A program made the position numbers and the translations under genes. The notes under the pieces are model-generated. The model worked only from the letters and a program-made list of their open reading frames with translations, made no database searches and was not told where the DNA came from. Shown here piece by piece: positions 1 to 6,952 of a stretch of DNA of 10,329 nucleotides; within the stretch, counting starts at the first letter, position 1, and every line of letters starts with the position of its first letter. The DNA comes from Pelotomaculum sp. UBA1371 (GTDB lineage: Bacteria; Bacillota; Desulfotomaculia; Desulfotomaculales; Pelotomaculaceae), in contig DBRJ01000055.1 in the NCBI GenBank assembly GCA_002305915.1, forward strand, positions 1,403 to 11,731. Direction: 5' to 3'.

Positions 1-711
1 TTTCTGGCCGGCAAAGAGCGTACCCAGGAAGAGTTTTTTCATACTTTCAACACCCTTTACGAGGCCAATAAACAAATAATTATCTCCAGTGACCGTCCTC
101 CCAAGGATATTCCCACCCTTGAGGACAGGCTTCGTTCCAGATTCGAATGGGGTCTAATTACAGATATCCAACCTCCCGATCTGGAAACCAGAATAGCTAT
201 CTTAAGAAAAAAAGCTCAAGTGGAAAACCTGTACGTTCCTGACGATTGCCTTGTTTTCATAGCAACACGAATCCAGTCTAACATTCGTGAACTGGAGGGA
301 GCTCTGATCAGGGTTATCGCCTTTTCCTCTTTAAACCGGACAGAGATAAACCAGGAAATGGTTGCAGAAGTCCTTAAAGACATGCTTCCTTCCGGCAAAC
401 CCAAAGAGATCACTGCTGAACTGATCCAGGAAGTTGTTTCCGAGTTTTTCAATATTCGCATAGAAGATTTTAAAGCAAAAAAAAGAACACGGAACGTTGC
501 CTTTCCCCGCCAGATTGCCATGTACCTGACCAGGGAAATGACCGACCTTTCCCTGCCTAAAATTGGTGAATCATTTGGAGGACGTGACCATACGACAGTT
601 ATCCACGCCTGCGAAAAAATTAACAGTGAACTGCAGAAAAGCCTTGACCTCCAGGAAAAAATCAAATTACTGATTGAGAAGATAGAAAAATTAACAATGC
701 CTGTGAATTAA
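1..711 (+). CDS. dnaA: Chromosomal replication initiator DnaA, C-terminal part (5' end outside window)
   Basis: The frame is open from the first base and gives the last 236 residues of DnaA, the AAA+ ATPase that binds DnaA boxes and opens oriC. Visible parts, numbered within the fragment: sensor 1 (IIISSDRPP, 26-34), the arginine-finger/box VII segment (DRLRSRFEWG, 42-51), sensor 2 (SNIRELEGAL, 93-102, with Arg96), and domain IV with its helix-turn-helix and the DnaA signature FGGRDHTTVIHA (192-203), which contacts DnaA boxes. Full-length relatives have about 440-450 residues, so domains I and II and the Walker A and B motifs lie upstream of the window. The gene looks intact to its TAA stop. 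It precedes dnaN in the standard Firmicute origin order. Identification is essentially certain. Confidence 0.97.
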   Translation, partial: FLAGKERTQEEFFHTFNTLYEANKQIIISSDRPPKDIPTLEDRLRSRFEWGLITDIQPPDLETRIAILRKKAQVENLYVPDDCLVFIATRIQSNIRELEGALIRVIAFSSLNRTEINQEMVAEVLKDMLPSGKPKEITAELIQEVVSEFFNIRIEDFKAKKRTRNVAFPRQIAMYLTREMTDLSLPKIGESFGGRDHTTVIHACEKINSELQKSLDLQEKIKLLIEKIEKLTMPVN

Positions 712-740
712 TTGTCATTAACCCTGTTGATTTACTTAAA

Positions 741-765
741 TTGACTTCCAGTCAAATTTTTTTTT
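741..765 (+). terminator. Weak terminator-like hairpin after dnaA
   Basis: A 6-bp stem (TTGACT 741-746 / AGTCAA 750-755) with a 3-nt loop is followed after one A by nine T (757-765), 29 nt past the dnaA stop. Only two pairs are G-C, so termination may be partial. The TTGACT half could instead act as a -35 with TTAAAT 17 nt downstream (764-769). I prefer the terminator reading because of the long T run. Confidence 0.45.
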
Positions 766-828
766 AAATAGATTTATCTTGCTTTTACCAACAGGCCTCA
801 TTTTTACGGCCGGCTGCCTTTTGCAGAG

Positions 829-900
829 TTTTTCACATAATCACAGACACTATTACTACTTACTTATATATAATGATAAGAATAATAAAAAATATTTTCC
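829..900 (+). other. oriC: Probable oriC unwinding region: degenerate DnaA boxes, DnaA-trio-like run, AT-rich tract
   Basis: Between dnaA and dnaN, two tandem DnaA-box-like 9-mers end in CACA. TTTTTCACA (829-837) differs from TTATNCACA at one position; ATAATCACA (837-845) differs at two. After a 4-nt spacer comes CTA TTA CTA (850-858), three in-phase triplets whose complement reads 3'-GAT AAT GAT-5'. This is the DnaA-trio pattern described at the Bacillus subtilis origin. The next 40 nt are almost pure A/T, as expected for a DNA unwinding element. The order box - short spacer - trios - AT-rich tract is the B. subtilis arrangement. The boxes are imperfect and any cluster upstream of dnaA lies outside the window, so function is inferred. 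Confidence 0.6.
869..874 (+). promoter_or_regulatory. Possible -10 element for dnaN within the origin
   Basis: A perfect TATAAT lies 50 nt before the dnaN ATG, inside the AT-rich origin tract. No good -35 is present: the best, CAGACA at 844-849, is 19 nt away and matches four of six positions. In such AT-rich DNA the hexamer may be chance. Confidence 0.25.
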
Positions 901-924
901 TGATAAGTGAGAGAAATTAATAAA

Positions 925-2031
925 ATGAAAATCCTAACCAACAAAGAAATCCTTAATAACGCCGTCCAGTTGGTACAGAGGGCTGTTTCAATTAAAAATC
1001 CCCTGCCTATTCTTGCGGGGATTAAATTCGAAACCCGGGAGAATCAGGTTATACTCACAGCCACAGATCTGGACATCGGAATTCGCTGCTCCTTTCCGGC
1101 AGAAGTAATCGTACAGGGTACAACTGTTCTCCCTGCAAAGTATATCTGTGAACTGTTCAGAAGGCTTCCCGAACTACCTATTTTTATTGAAGCAGATGCT
1201 GCTACCGGGAGTGTAACAATCCAGTACGGGCAATCCGAAACCAGAATCAATGGTTATCCGCCGGAAGAGTTTCCTGAACTTCCTTTACCCGAAGGTATTA
1301 ATTCTTTTACTTTGCCAGGGGAATTATTAAAAGAAATAATCAGGCAAGTTGTTTTTGCAACTGGTAATGATGAAAACCGCCCTGTATTCATGGGCGTGCT
1401 ATTTGAAATAAACGGCAGCGAACTGCAGGTTGTGGCCACAGATACCTACCGTTTGGCCTGGCGTAAGGTGATTATTGAAAATTGTGAAGAAACTGCTATA
1501 AATTTAATCATTCCTGGCAAAACTCTTAATGAGTTATTAAAAATTATCGGCATTAATGAGCAAATAGAGGTTACAGTTACCAAAAACCAAATCCTTTTTG
1601 TAGCCGGCAATGTATGGCTAATCTCCCGTCTTATCGAGGGAAATTTTCCAAAATATAAGCAGGTTATTCCCCAAAACCATATTTTAAAAGTCCGGCTCAA
1701 AACTAGAGACTTGCTTGATGCTACCGAAAGGGCTTCTCTTCTGGCCCAGGTAAAATCACCGGTGATCAAGCTTAACATCAGTGAGAATAAAATTATTGTA
1801 TCTTCCTATTCGGAAGCCGGAAGGGTTCATGAGGAATTAGACGTTTACCAGGAGGGTGAAACTCTCCAAATAGCCTTCAATGCCCAATATCTTGGTGATG
1901 TCTTGAAAGTAATTGGCTCAGAAGAAATTATCATTGAATTAACAGGACCTTTAAGCCCCGGGATTATCAAACCGGTCGGAGATAATGAATATCTTTCGTT
2001 ACTTTTGCCGGTGCGGTTGCGTGAGGAGTGA
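925..2031 (+). CDS. dnaN: DNA polymerase III beta subunit (sliding clamp)
   Basis: This 368-residue protein is the beta clamp, which forms a ring dimer around DNA and tethers the replicative polymerase and partners such as MutS and DnaA regulators. Length and pattern fit the family: three clamp-fold repeats of about 120 residues, the start MKILTNKEIL followed by NPLPILAGIKFE (25-36), the conserved ATDTYRLAWR (171-180), and the typical C-terminus LLLPVRL (359-365), which helps form the partner-binding pocket. I chose ATG 925 because family members begin at this Met; an in-frame GTG at 907 would add six residues and lacks a better ribosome site. Binding site GTGAGAG lies about 11 nt upstream. 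The stop TGA is three bases from the next start, so yaaA is co-transcribed. Confidence 0.97.
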   Translation: MKILTNKEILNNAVQLVQRAVSIKNPLPILAGIKFETRENQVILTATDLDIGIRCSFPAEVIVQGTTVLPAKYICELFRRLPELPIFIEADAATGSVTIQYGQSETRINGYPPEEFPELPLPEGINSFTLPGELLKEIIRQVVFATGNDENRPVFMGVLFEINGSELQVVATDTYRLAWRKVIIENCEETAINLIIPGKTLNELLKIIGINEQIEVTVTKNQILFVAGNVWLISRLIEGNFPKYKQVIPQNHILKVRLKTRDLLDATERASLLAQVKSPVIKLNISENKIIVSSYSEAGRVHEELDVYQEGETLQIAFNAQYLGDVLKVIGSEEIIIELTGPLSPGIIKPVGDNEYLSLLLPVRLREE

Positions 2032-2033
2032 TC

Positions 2034-2321
2034 ATGATAACCGAGCGGGTCAAGGTGAAAAAAGAAATCAGGTTAGACCAGTTTATAAAATGGGCAGGTG
2101 CCGTTTCTACAGGAGGCCAGGCCAAAATAATAATTAAAGAAGGTCTGGTGAAGGTGAACGGCAGGGTGGAAAACAGAAGGGGAAGAATCCTCCGGGACGG
2201 GGACAGGGTTAAAGTGGGAGAGGATGATTTTTTAGTGGTTTGTTGTGAGGAGTGTTTAACACTTGTACCTGAAAAGCCTGGAACTGATCAATTTCCGGAA
2301 TTACGTCCGTCAAACAATTGA
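2034..2321 (+). CDS. yaaA: S4-domain RNA-binding protein YaaA family, with C-terminal extension overlapping recF
   Basis: A 95-residue protein of the small S4-domain family found between dnaN and recF in Firmicutes (B. subtilis YaaA, about 71 residues; unrelated to E. coli YaaA). The S4 fold covers roughly residues 12-69, with LDQFIKWAGAVSTGGQAK, the loop VKVNGRVENRRGR and the end GDRVKVGEDDFLVV; the family is thought to bind structured RNA, perhaps ribosomal. ATG 2034 has GAGGAG (2023-2028) 5 nt upstream; a GTG at 2028 would overlap that site. Beyond the S4 fold there are about 26 extra residues starting CCEEC, the last 19 of which are encoded inside recF. Whether this tail is functional or just read-through to the next stop is unclear. 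Confidence 0.88.
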   Translation: MITERVKVKKEIRLDQFIKWAGAVSTGGQAKIIIKEGLVKVNGRVENRRGRILRDGDRVKVGEDDFLVVCCEECLTLVPEKPGTDQFPELRPSNN

Positions 2322-3369
2322 ACCTTGCCCTCACTTTAATATCCTGATCGGACAAAACGCCCAGGGAAAAACCAACCTTCTTGAATCAATATACCTGGCC
2401 TGTACCGGGAAATCTTTTCGTACTTCCAGGGAACGGGAAGCGATTAACTGGTACAGCGATTTTTCCGCAATCCACTGCCTCCTGGAAACTGAAACCCGTG
2501 AACTAAAAATAAAACTCTTGCTTAATCCGGGACAAAAAAAGTTTTTAGTAAACGAGAATATTGTACATGGGTATCCTCTGGGCTGGCCCGGAGTTGTTTT
2601 ATTTACACCTGATGACCTTCTTCTAATCAAAGGTTCTCCCCAGGAGAGGCGGCGGTTTTTGGACTACGAACTGGGTCTTTTTCAACCGCACTACAACCAT
2701 TACCTCTCCCGCTATAACAGGGTTGTTTCTCAACGGAACAACCTTCTCCGTGAAATCAGGGAAAAGCGGATTAAAAACCATACCCTGCAGGCCTGGAACG
2801 AACAACTTGGACGTTACGGCGCAAAAGTTTTACTTTTTAGATTGGAATTACTAAAAAAATTCAGCCCCCACCTGCGGCAACTGCATCTTAAGTTGACCAC
2901 CGGACGTGAAAACCTTGAGATTAGATATCACTCCTCTTTTAAAGTTGCAAACATGTACTCCGAAGAGGAGATATTTAATCAATATTTAGAAGCTTTGATT
3001 GCTGTACAAGAAGAAGAAATAGCCCGGGCTCAGACCTTGATCGGACCTCACCGGGATGATCTCTCTTTTTTTTTAAACGGCGCTGACGCTAAAACTTACG
3101 GTTCCCAAGGGCAGCAGAGGACTGTAATTCTTACTTTAAAAATAGCCCAAATCTTACAGTGGAAAATTGATGTTAATGAATATCCCATCTTGCTGCTTGA
3201 CGACGTACTGCTGGAACTGGACCAGATTCGCCGCCAGGCTTTATTGAATTATGTGACTGGAAACGTCCAGGTATTTTTGACCTCTACCAGCAGGGAAAAC
3301 CTCAAACTGGACGCCGGCGTTAACGGAAATCTGTATAATGTAGTAAATGGCAAGATAGTTAAAGTCTAA
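2263..3369 (+). CDS. recF: DNA replication and repair protein RecF
   Basis: RecF is an SMC/ABC-type ATPase that loads RecA at single-strand gaps together with RecO and RecR. The 368-residue length fits the family. Seen in order: N-terminal start YLKSLELINFRNY, Walker A GQNAQGKT (30-37), conserved TLIGPHRDDL (258-267), ABC signature YGSQGQQRT (279-287) and Walker B ILLLDDVLLELD (309-320) with the two Asp residues. TTG 2263 is the start: it aligns with the family N-terminus, and GAGGAG (2247-2252) lies 10 nt upstream. The first 59 nt overlap yaaA in another frame, so translation of the two genes is probably coupled. remB follows after 45 nt with no terminator. Confidence 0.97.
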   Translation: MYLKSLELINFRNYVRQTIEPCPHFNILIGQNAQGKTNLLESIYLACTGKSFRTSREREAINWYSDFSAIHCLLETETRELKIKLLLNPGQKKFLVNENIVHGYPLGWPGVVLFTPDDLLLIKGSPQERRRFLDYELGLFQPHYNHYLSRYNRVVSQRNNLLREIREKRIKNHTLQAWNEQLGRYGAKVLLFRLELLKKFSPHLRQLHLKLTTGRENLEIRYHSSFKVANMYSEEEIFNQYLEALIAVQEEEIARAQTLIGPHRDDLSFFLNGADAKTYGSQGQQRTVILTLKIAQILQWKIDVNEYPILLLDDVLLELDQIRRQALLNYVTGNVQVFLTSTSRENLKLDAGVNGNLYNVVNGKIVKV

Positions 3370-3414
3370 TAGGCGATAAGGATATTCTTGCTCAAGAAAG
3401 GAATGGTGATTTAA

Positions 3415-3663
3415 GTGTTTCTGCATCTTGGAGGAGATGTCGTAGTTCCTAAAAAAGATGTAATAATGATTCTGGATACCCATACCCTCACTTCTTCTGC
3501 TACCCGTGAATTTATTGAAATTGCCGGGGATGAGGGTTTTATTAAGAATACTTCCGGTGATAAAGAAAAATCTTATGTAGTGACAACCAGAGAAATTTTT
3601 ATTTCCCCGATTTCATGTAAAACTTTACAAAAAAGAGCCAGATCTTCTAAATATTTGGAATAA
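3415..3663 (+). CDS. remB: Extracellular matrix regulator RemB (DUF370 family)
   Basis: An 82-residue protein matching B. subtilis RemB (YaaB), which sits in the same position between recF and gyrB. The pattern MFLHLGGDVVVPKKDVIMIL at the N-terminus and VVTTREIFISPISCKTLQKR near the C-terminus follow the family closely. The related RemA is a DNA-binding regulator of matrix genes; RemB's own biochemistry is less clear, and in an anaerobe without a B. subtilis-type biofilm its targets are unknown. GTG 3415 is the start: the family begins at this residue, with GAAAGGA (3396-3402) 12 nt or GGTGAT (3405-3410) 4 nt upstream. It is likely the last gene of the dnaN operon. Confidence 0.9.
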   Translation: MFLHLGGDVVVPKKDVIMILDTHTLTSSATREFIEIAGDEGFIKNTSGDKEKSYVVTTREIFISPISCKTLQKRARSSKYLE

Positions 3664-3702
3664 ACAAATTTAAAATCCAGGCTTATGCCGGCCAGGTAAA
3701 AA

Positions 3703-3731
3703 TTGATAATAAATTACTTTTATGATAAAAT
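3703..3731 (+). promoter_or_regulatory. Putative sigma-A promoter of gyrB
   Basis: TTGATA (3703-3708) and TAAAAT (3726-3731) are separated by 17 nt, with TGA (3723-3725) forming an extended -10. The gyrB start is 47 nt downstream. No terminator separates remB from it, so gyrB may also be read from upstream. Confidence 0.55.
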
Positions 3732-3778
3732 AATAATTTGAGATTGTTAAGAGAATCTAGTAAGGAGTGTGTCTGGCA

Positions 3779-5692
3779 TTGAATAATGATAAACTTAACG
3801 ACAGCCGGTACGGAGCCGAAGATATACAAGTCCTCGAAGGTCTTGAAGCCGTTCGGCGCCGGCCGAGCATGTATATCGGCAGCACCAGTGCCAGAGGTTT
3901 ACACCACCTGGTTTATGAAGTAGTTGATAATAGTATCGATGAAGCCATGGCAGGCTATTGCGACCGGATTGAGGTTGTCCTGAACCGGGATGAATCAGTT
4001 ACCGTTGTTGACAACGGCAGGGGAATACCAGTGGATATTCATCCAAAAGTGGGCCTGCCCGCCGTGCAGGTAGCCTTAACCATGCTTCACGCCGGCGGTA
4101 AATTCGGCGGGGGCGGATATAAGGTATCCGGGGGTCTCCACGGAGTGGGGGTTTCTGTAGTTAACGCCCTTTCCGAGTGGTTGGAAGTTGAGGTCAGGCG
4201 GAACGGCTTCGTTTATCAGCAAAAATATCAAAGGGGTGTGCCGGTAACAGATTTAATAATCATTGGAAAGACAAAAAGCACCGGTACAAAAATAACCTTT
4301 AAACCGGATTGCGAAATTTTTGAAGAATTGACCTTTAATCATGATACCCTGTCCCACCGTTTGAGAGAGCTGTCTTTTTTAAATATGGGGATAAAAATTA
4401 TCCTCAGGGACAGTCGTATCGATAGCGAGACTGTTTTTCAACACGACGGAGGAATCAGGGACTACGTAAAGTTTTTAAATAAAAATAAGACTCCTTTGCA
4501 TAGCAGGCCGATTCATTTTCAAAAACAAAAGGACAATGTGCTGGTTGAGGTGGCTTTACAATATACGGATGCCTATGTTGAAAGTATTTATTCTTATGCC
4601 AACAACATTAACACTATCGACGGCGGAACCCATGAAGCCGGATTTAAGGCTGCCCTGACCAGGGTAATCAATGATTATGGGAGAAAATATAACCTGCTTA
4701 AAAATGGGACAAACAACCTTTCAGGAGAAGATATTCGGGAGGGTTTAACCGCAATCATCAGCGTAAAGGTCCCGGATCCTCAGTTTGAGGGACAAACCAA
4801 AACAAAACTTGGTAACAGCGAGGTCCGAAGCATTGTTGATAATGTGATGGGAGAAGGACTGTCAACCTTTTTAGAAGAAAACCCTCCGGTAGGCAGGCGA
4901 ATCCTGGAAAAATCCCTCACTGCTTCGCGGGCCCGCGAGGCGGCCCGCAAGGCCAGGGAACTGACCCGGCGCAAGAGCGCCCTGGAAAATTCAACCCTCC
5001 CGGGCAAGCTGGCGGATTGTTCGGATCGTGATCCCTCTGTCTCTGAATTGTACCTGGTGGAGGGTGATTCTGCGGGCGGATCGGCCAAGCAGGGAAGAGA
5101 TCGCCGTTTTCAGGCCATTCTACCTTTACGGGGAAAAATTTTAAACGTAGAAAAAGCTCGTCTTGACCGGATCCTGGGCAATGAAGAAATCAGGGCTATG
5201 ATCACTGCCATGGGAACAGGAATCGGTGATGACTTTGATCTCAGCAAAGCCAGATATCATAAATTAATTTTGATGTCCGATGCCGATATTGACGGTGCCC
5301 ACATTAGAACATTGCTGCTGACTTTTTTCTATCGCTATATGCGACCGCTGATCGAGGCTGGTTATGTGTTCATTGCTCAACCTCCGCTCTACCGGGTGAA
5401 AAAGGGCAAAAGTGATAGCTATGTATACAGTGATGCAGAGCTGGCACAATTACTAAAAAAAATCGGCAAAGAGGGTGTAAGCATTCAGCGTTACAAAGGT
5501 TTAGGAGAAATGAATGCTACCCAGTTGTGGGAAACGACCATGGATCCGGAAACCAGGACAGTGATGCAGGTGAATCTGGAAGACGCCATCGAGGCCGACG
5601 CCACCTTTTCAATGCTGATGGGTGACCGGGTGGAGCCCAGGCGTGAATTTATTCAGGAAAATGCCAGGGCCGTCCGGAATTTGGATGTCTAA
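3779..5692 (+). CDS. gyrB: DNA gyrase subunit B
   Basis: GyrB is the ATPase subunit of the A2B2 gyrase that introduces negative supercoils. At 637 residues it has the short Gram-positive form, without the insert seen in proteobacterial GyrB. GHKL ATPase motifs: EVVDNSIDEA (47-56, catalytic Glu47, Mg-binding Asn51), DNGRGIP (78-84) and the lid GGLHGVGVSVVNALS (118-132); the transducer lysine is in QTK (339-341). The TOPRIM domain has EGDSAGG (428-434) and DADIDG (501-506), and the C-terminus has QRYKGLGEMNATQLW (570-584). TTG 3779 is preferred as start: TAAGGAG (3761-3767) lies 11 nt upstream, whereas the alternative GTG 3767 overlaps that site and would add four residues. It is followed by a strong terminator and probably forms its own unit. 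Confidence 0.97.
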   Translation: MNNDKLNDSRYGAEDIQVLEGLEAVRRRPSMYIGSTSARGLHHLVYEVVDNSIDEAMAGYCDRIEVVLNRDESVTVVDNGRGIPVDIHPKVGLPAVQVALTMLHAGGKFGGGGYKVSGGLHGVGVSVVNALSEWLEVEVRRNGFVYQQKYQRGVPVTDLIIIGKTKSTGTKITFKPDCEIFEELTFNHDTLSHRLRELSFLNMGIKIILRDSRIDSETVFQHDGGIRDYVKFLNKNKTPLHSRPIHFQKQKDNVLVEVALQYTDAYVESIYSYANNINTIDGGTHEAGFKAALTRVINDYGRKYNLLKNGTNNLSGEDIREGLTAIISVKVPDPQFEGQTKTKLGNSEVRSIVDNVMGEGLSTFLEENPPVGRRILEKSLTASRAREAARKARELTRRKSALENSTLPGKLADCSDRDPSVSELYLVEGDSAGGSAKQGRDRRFQAILPLRGKILNVEKARLDRILGNEEIRAMITAMGTGIGDDFDLSKARYHKLILMSDADIDGAHIRTLLLTFFYRYMRPLIEAGYVFIAQPPLYRVKKGKSDSYVYSDAELAQLLKKIGKEGVSIQRYKGLGEMNATQLWETTMDPETRTVMQVNLEDAIEADATFSMLMGDRVEPRREFIQENARAVRNLDV

Positions 5693-5752
5693 AAAGATTC
5701 AGATAAAAGTATAAAAACAAATAATGTTAATACTTGTGTTTATTAGTAATTG

Positions 5753-5802
5753 ATAGGTTTAAGGAGTTTTTTAAAGCTTCTTAAATCTATTTTGTTTTTT
5801 TT
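5753..5802 (+). terminator. Intrinsic terminator of gyrB
   Basis: A 12-bp stem (5755-5766 with 5777-5788, two G-U pairs, extendable by A-T pairs to 5753/5790) closes a 10-nt loop and is followed by a T-rich tail with eight T in a row (5795-5802). It lies 60 nt after the gyrB stop and separates gyrB from the next genes. Confidence 0.82.
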
Positions 5803-5861
5803 AAGAAATACAGGACTTGCATCAGTATGGTAGTATAAAAAGCAAAAAGGGGTGGTAAAAA

Positions 5862-6533
5862 TTGTCAAAAGTAACTACTTTAAAAAGAGTGGCCGCGGAG
5901 CAAAAGTCTGCTGAAAACAGTAAGAACAGCCGCTTACCAAATATAGAAATACCCGCTGCAATTATGCAAGCGGTCCACAAGTATATAAAAGATAGATCCT
6001 GCTCAATGACTCAGTTTTGGAAAGAGGCTGCCGGCCTGCGCCTTCAGGCGGAGGACATGCAGTCGGCGAGGGAGGAACTGGACAGGATTCTCGGGCAGAT
6101 TGCCTATGCAGAGAAAAAGTTAAAGGATTTAGAAGAAAGGGAACAGGAAATCTGTGCCAGGGAATTAAGAATTGAGGAAGTGGAACTGAGCCAGGAGGTC
6201 CTGCACAAAGAAAGACTGCAGCAATTAATCCAAAGGGAAAGGGAGCAGGAAGAGGAATACAAGAAAAAGATGGCGGAATTTCAGGAAATGGTCCAAAAAC
6301 AGGAGGAAGAATACCAGTTACGCCTTGGGGAAATTGAGTCCCGGCTCAGGGAAAAAAACGGGGAGTACCGCCAGAACTATGAGGAAGACTATCTGGAAAG
6401 GGAAAAGGAATTATTCAGGCGTGAAGCCCAGGTTAAAGTAAAGGAGGAAATTGCCCTGGAAAAAGAAAAATTCTGGTCCACCATGTATGATGCGGTGGTA
6501 AAGCTGACCAGAATTTGTGGAGCTGTTAAATAA
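5862..6533 (+). CDS. Unrecognised coiled-coil protein with possible ribbon-helix-helix N-terminus
   Basis: I do not recognise this 223-residue protein. Residues 1-24 are basic and probably disordered. Residues 26-62 (PNIEIPAAIMQAVHKY, then SMTQFWKEAAGLRLQ) read as one strand, helix, turn and helix, the spacing of ribbon-helix-helix DNA-binding domains such as MetJ/Arc; this is pattern matching only. Residues about 64-205 are an almost unbroken charged coiled coil rich in E, K, Q and R with no Pro, and residues 206-223 form a short more hydrophobic tail. TTG 5862 is the start, with AAGGGGTGG (5847-5855) 6 nt upstream. No convincing promoter is visible; TATAAA (5834-5839) lacks a -35. No signal peptide or membrane segment. 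A DNA- or partner-bridging role near the origin is speculation; a phage- or plasmid-type scaffold protein is possible too. Confidence 0.85.
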   Translation: MSKVTTLKRVAAEQKSAENSKNSRLPNIEIPAAIMQAVHKYIKDRSCSMTQFWKEAAGLRLQAEDMQSAREELDRILGQIAYAEKKLKDLEEREQEICARELRIEEVELSQEVLHKERLQQLIQREREQEEEYKKKMAEFQEMVQKQEEEYQLRLGEIESRLREKNGEYRQNYEEDYLEREKELFRREAQVKVKEEIALEKEKFWSTMYDAVVKLTRICGAVK

Positions 6534-6560
6534 ACTTATGCGATACAGGGTTCAATTAAG

Positions 6561-6688
6561 TGCTTTGCGATAGGGAGCGCACCCCGGGCGTTTCCTGACC
6601 GGCCGGAGCGGTTGAACTGGGGCTAAATTTATCTCAACCAGCCCGGCCCGGGACCGGTGAGAGTAAATGATTACCGGAGTGCAAAGCG
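6561..6688 (+). ncRNA. Candidate structured RNA with four-way junction and possible kissing loops
   Basis: A GC-rich stretch after the coiled-coil gene folds by hand into a closed element. P1: GCTTTGC 6562-6568 with GCAAAGC 6681-6687. P2: 6571-6580 with 6588-6597, 10 bp, loop ACCCCGG. P3: 6599-6615 with 6634-6651, 16 bp broken by single-base bulges (6607, 6640, 6649), 18-nt loop. P4: CCGGTGA 6654-6660 with TTACCGG 6671-6677, 10-nt loop. Junction linkers are only 1-3 nt. CCCC in the P2 loop (6582-6585) can pair with GGGG in the P3 loop (6619-6622). I match it to no riboswitch family I know. It could be a cis-acting leader, since P4 contains a ribosome site and ATG, or a free RNA; no terminator follows closely. 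The fold is visible; the function is inferred. Confidence 0.55.
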
Positions 6689-6798
6689 AAGTGAAAAAAA
6701 TTAAAGGGGGGTTTGAAGAAAAAAGAAATCCTAAAAAACCTATATTAAAAGCAGGAACGTCCTGGCAAATTAAAATGTATGGAAAATATGCGAATTAA
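6667..6798 (+). CDS. Possible small basic protein, 43 residues, start inside an RNA hairpin
   Basis: ATG 6667 opens a 43-codon frame ending at TAA 6796-6798. GGTGA (6656-6660) lies 6 nt upstream, a good match to the ribosome site GGAGGTGA. The product is Lys-rich (about ten Lys, one Arg), with EVKKIKGGFEEKRNPKKP in the first half and SWQIKMYGKYAN at the end; no membrane segment, and I recognise no family. The ribosome site is the 5' arm of hairpin P4 of the candidate RNA and the ATG lies in its loop, so folding would mask initiation. A downstream in-frame GTG at 6691 has a poorer site. It may also be a chance frame over an RNA. Confidence 0.35.
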   Translation: MITGVQSEVKKIKGGFEEKRNPKKPILKAGTSWQIKMYGKYAN

Positions 6799-6952
6799 AA
6801 CAGGTTAGGTGTTGTCCCTTGCTTGTTTTAAGAACGAGAATAAACCTCCACCGGCCAACGCCCACGGCCATAAGCGGCGCGCACAAAAAAATTGAGGCAG
6901 GACTTGCCGGGAAGTGATCGGGATGAAAATAATAAAACCGGGAGGGCAGGGC

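Noticed and set aside
599..607. DnaA-box-like TTATCCACG inside dnaA
   Set aside because: It encodes the conserved VIHA of the DnaA signature, so the match is explained by coding sequence and stands alone.
785..793. A third DnaA-box-like 9-mer, TTACCAACA
   Set aside because: Two mismatches including the conserved CACA core; too weak to count.
6561..6688. Candidate RNA as a tetrahydrofolate, cobalamin, TPP, c-di-AMP or glmS element
   Set aside because: A short resemblance (GAGAGTAAATGATT) to the tetrahydrofolate riboswitch is present, but the other conserved segments are missing; none of the other classes' core sequences could be found.
6743..6800. Three copies of (T/A)ATTAAAA at exact 25-nt spacing (6743, 6768, 6793)
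   Set aside because: Only the 8-mer repeats, the intervening bases are unrelated, and the DNA is A/T-rich; 25 nt is also not a whole number of helical turns.
6809..6895. A 28-codon frame starting GTG-TTG before the membrane-protein gene
   Set aside because: The possible ribosome site abuts the start, the composition is ordinary for chance translation, and nothing supports it.
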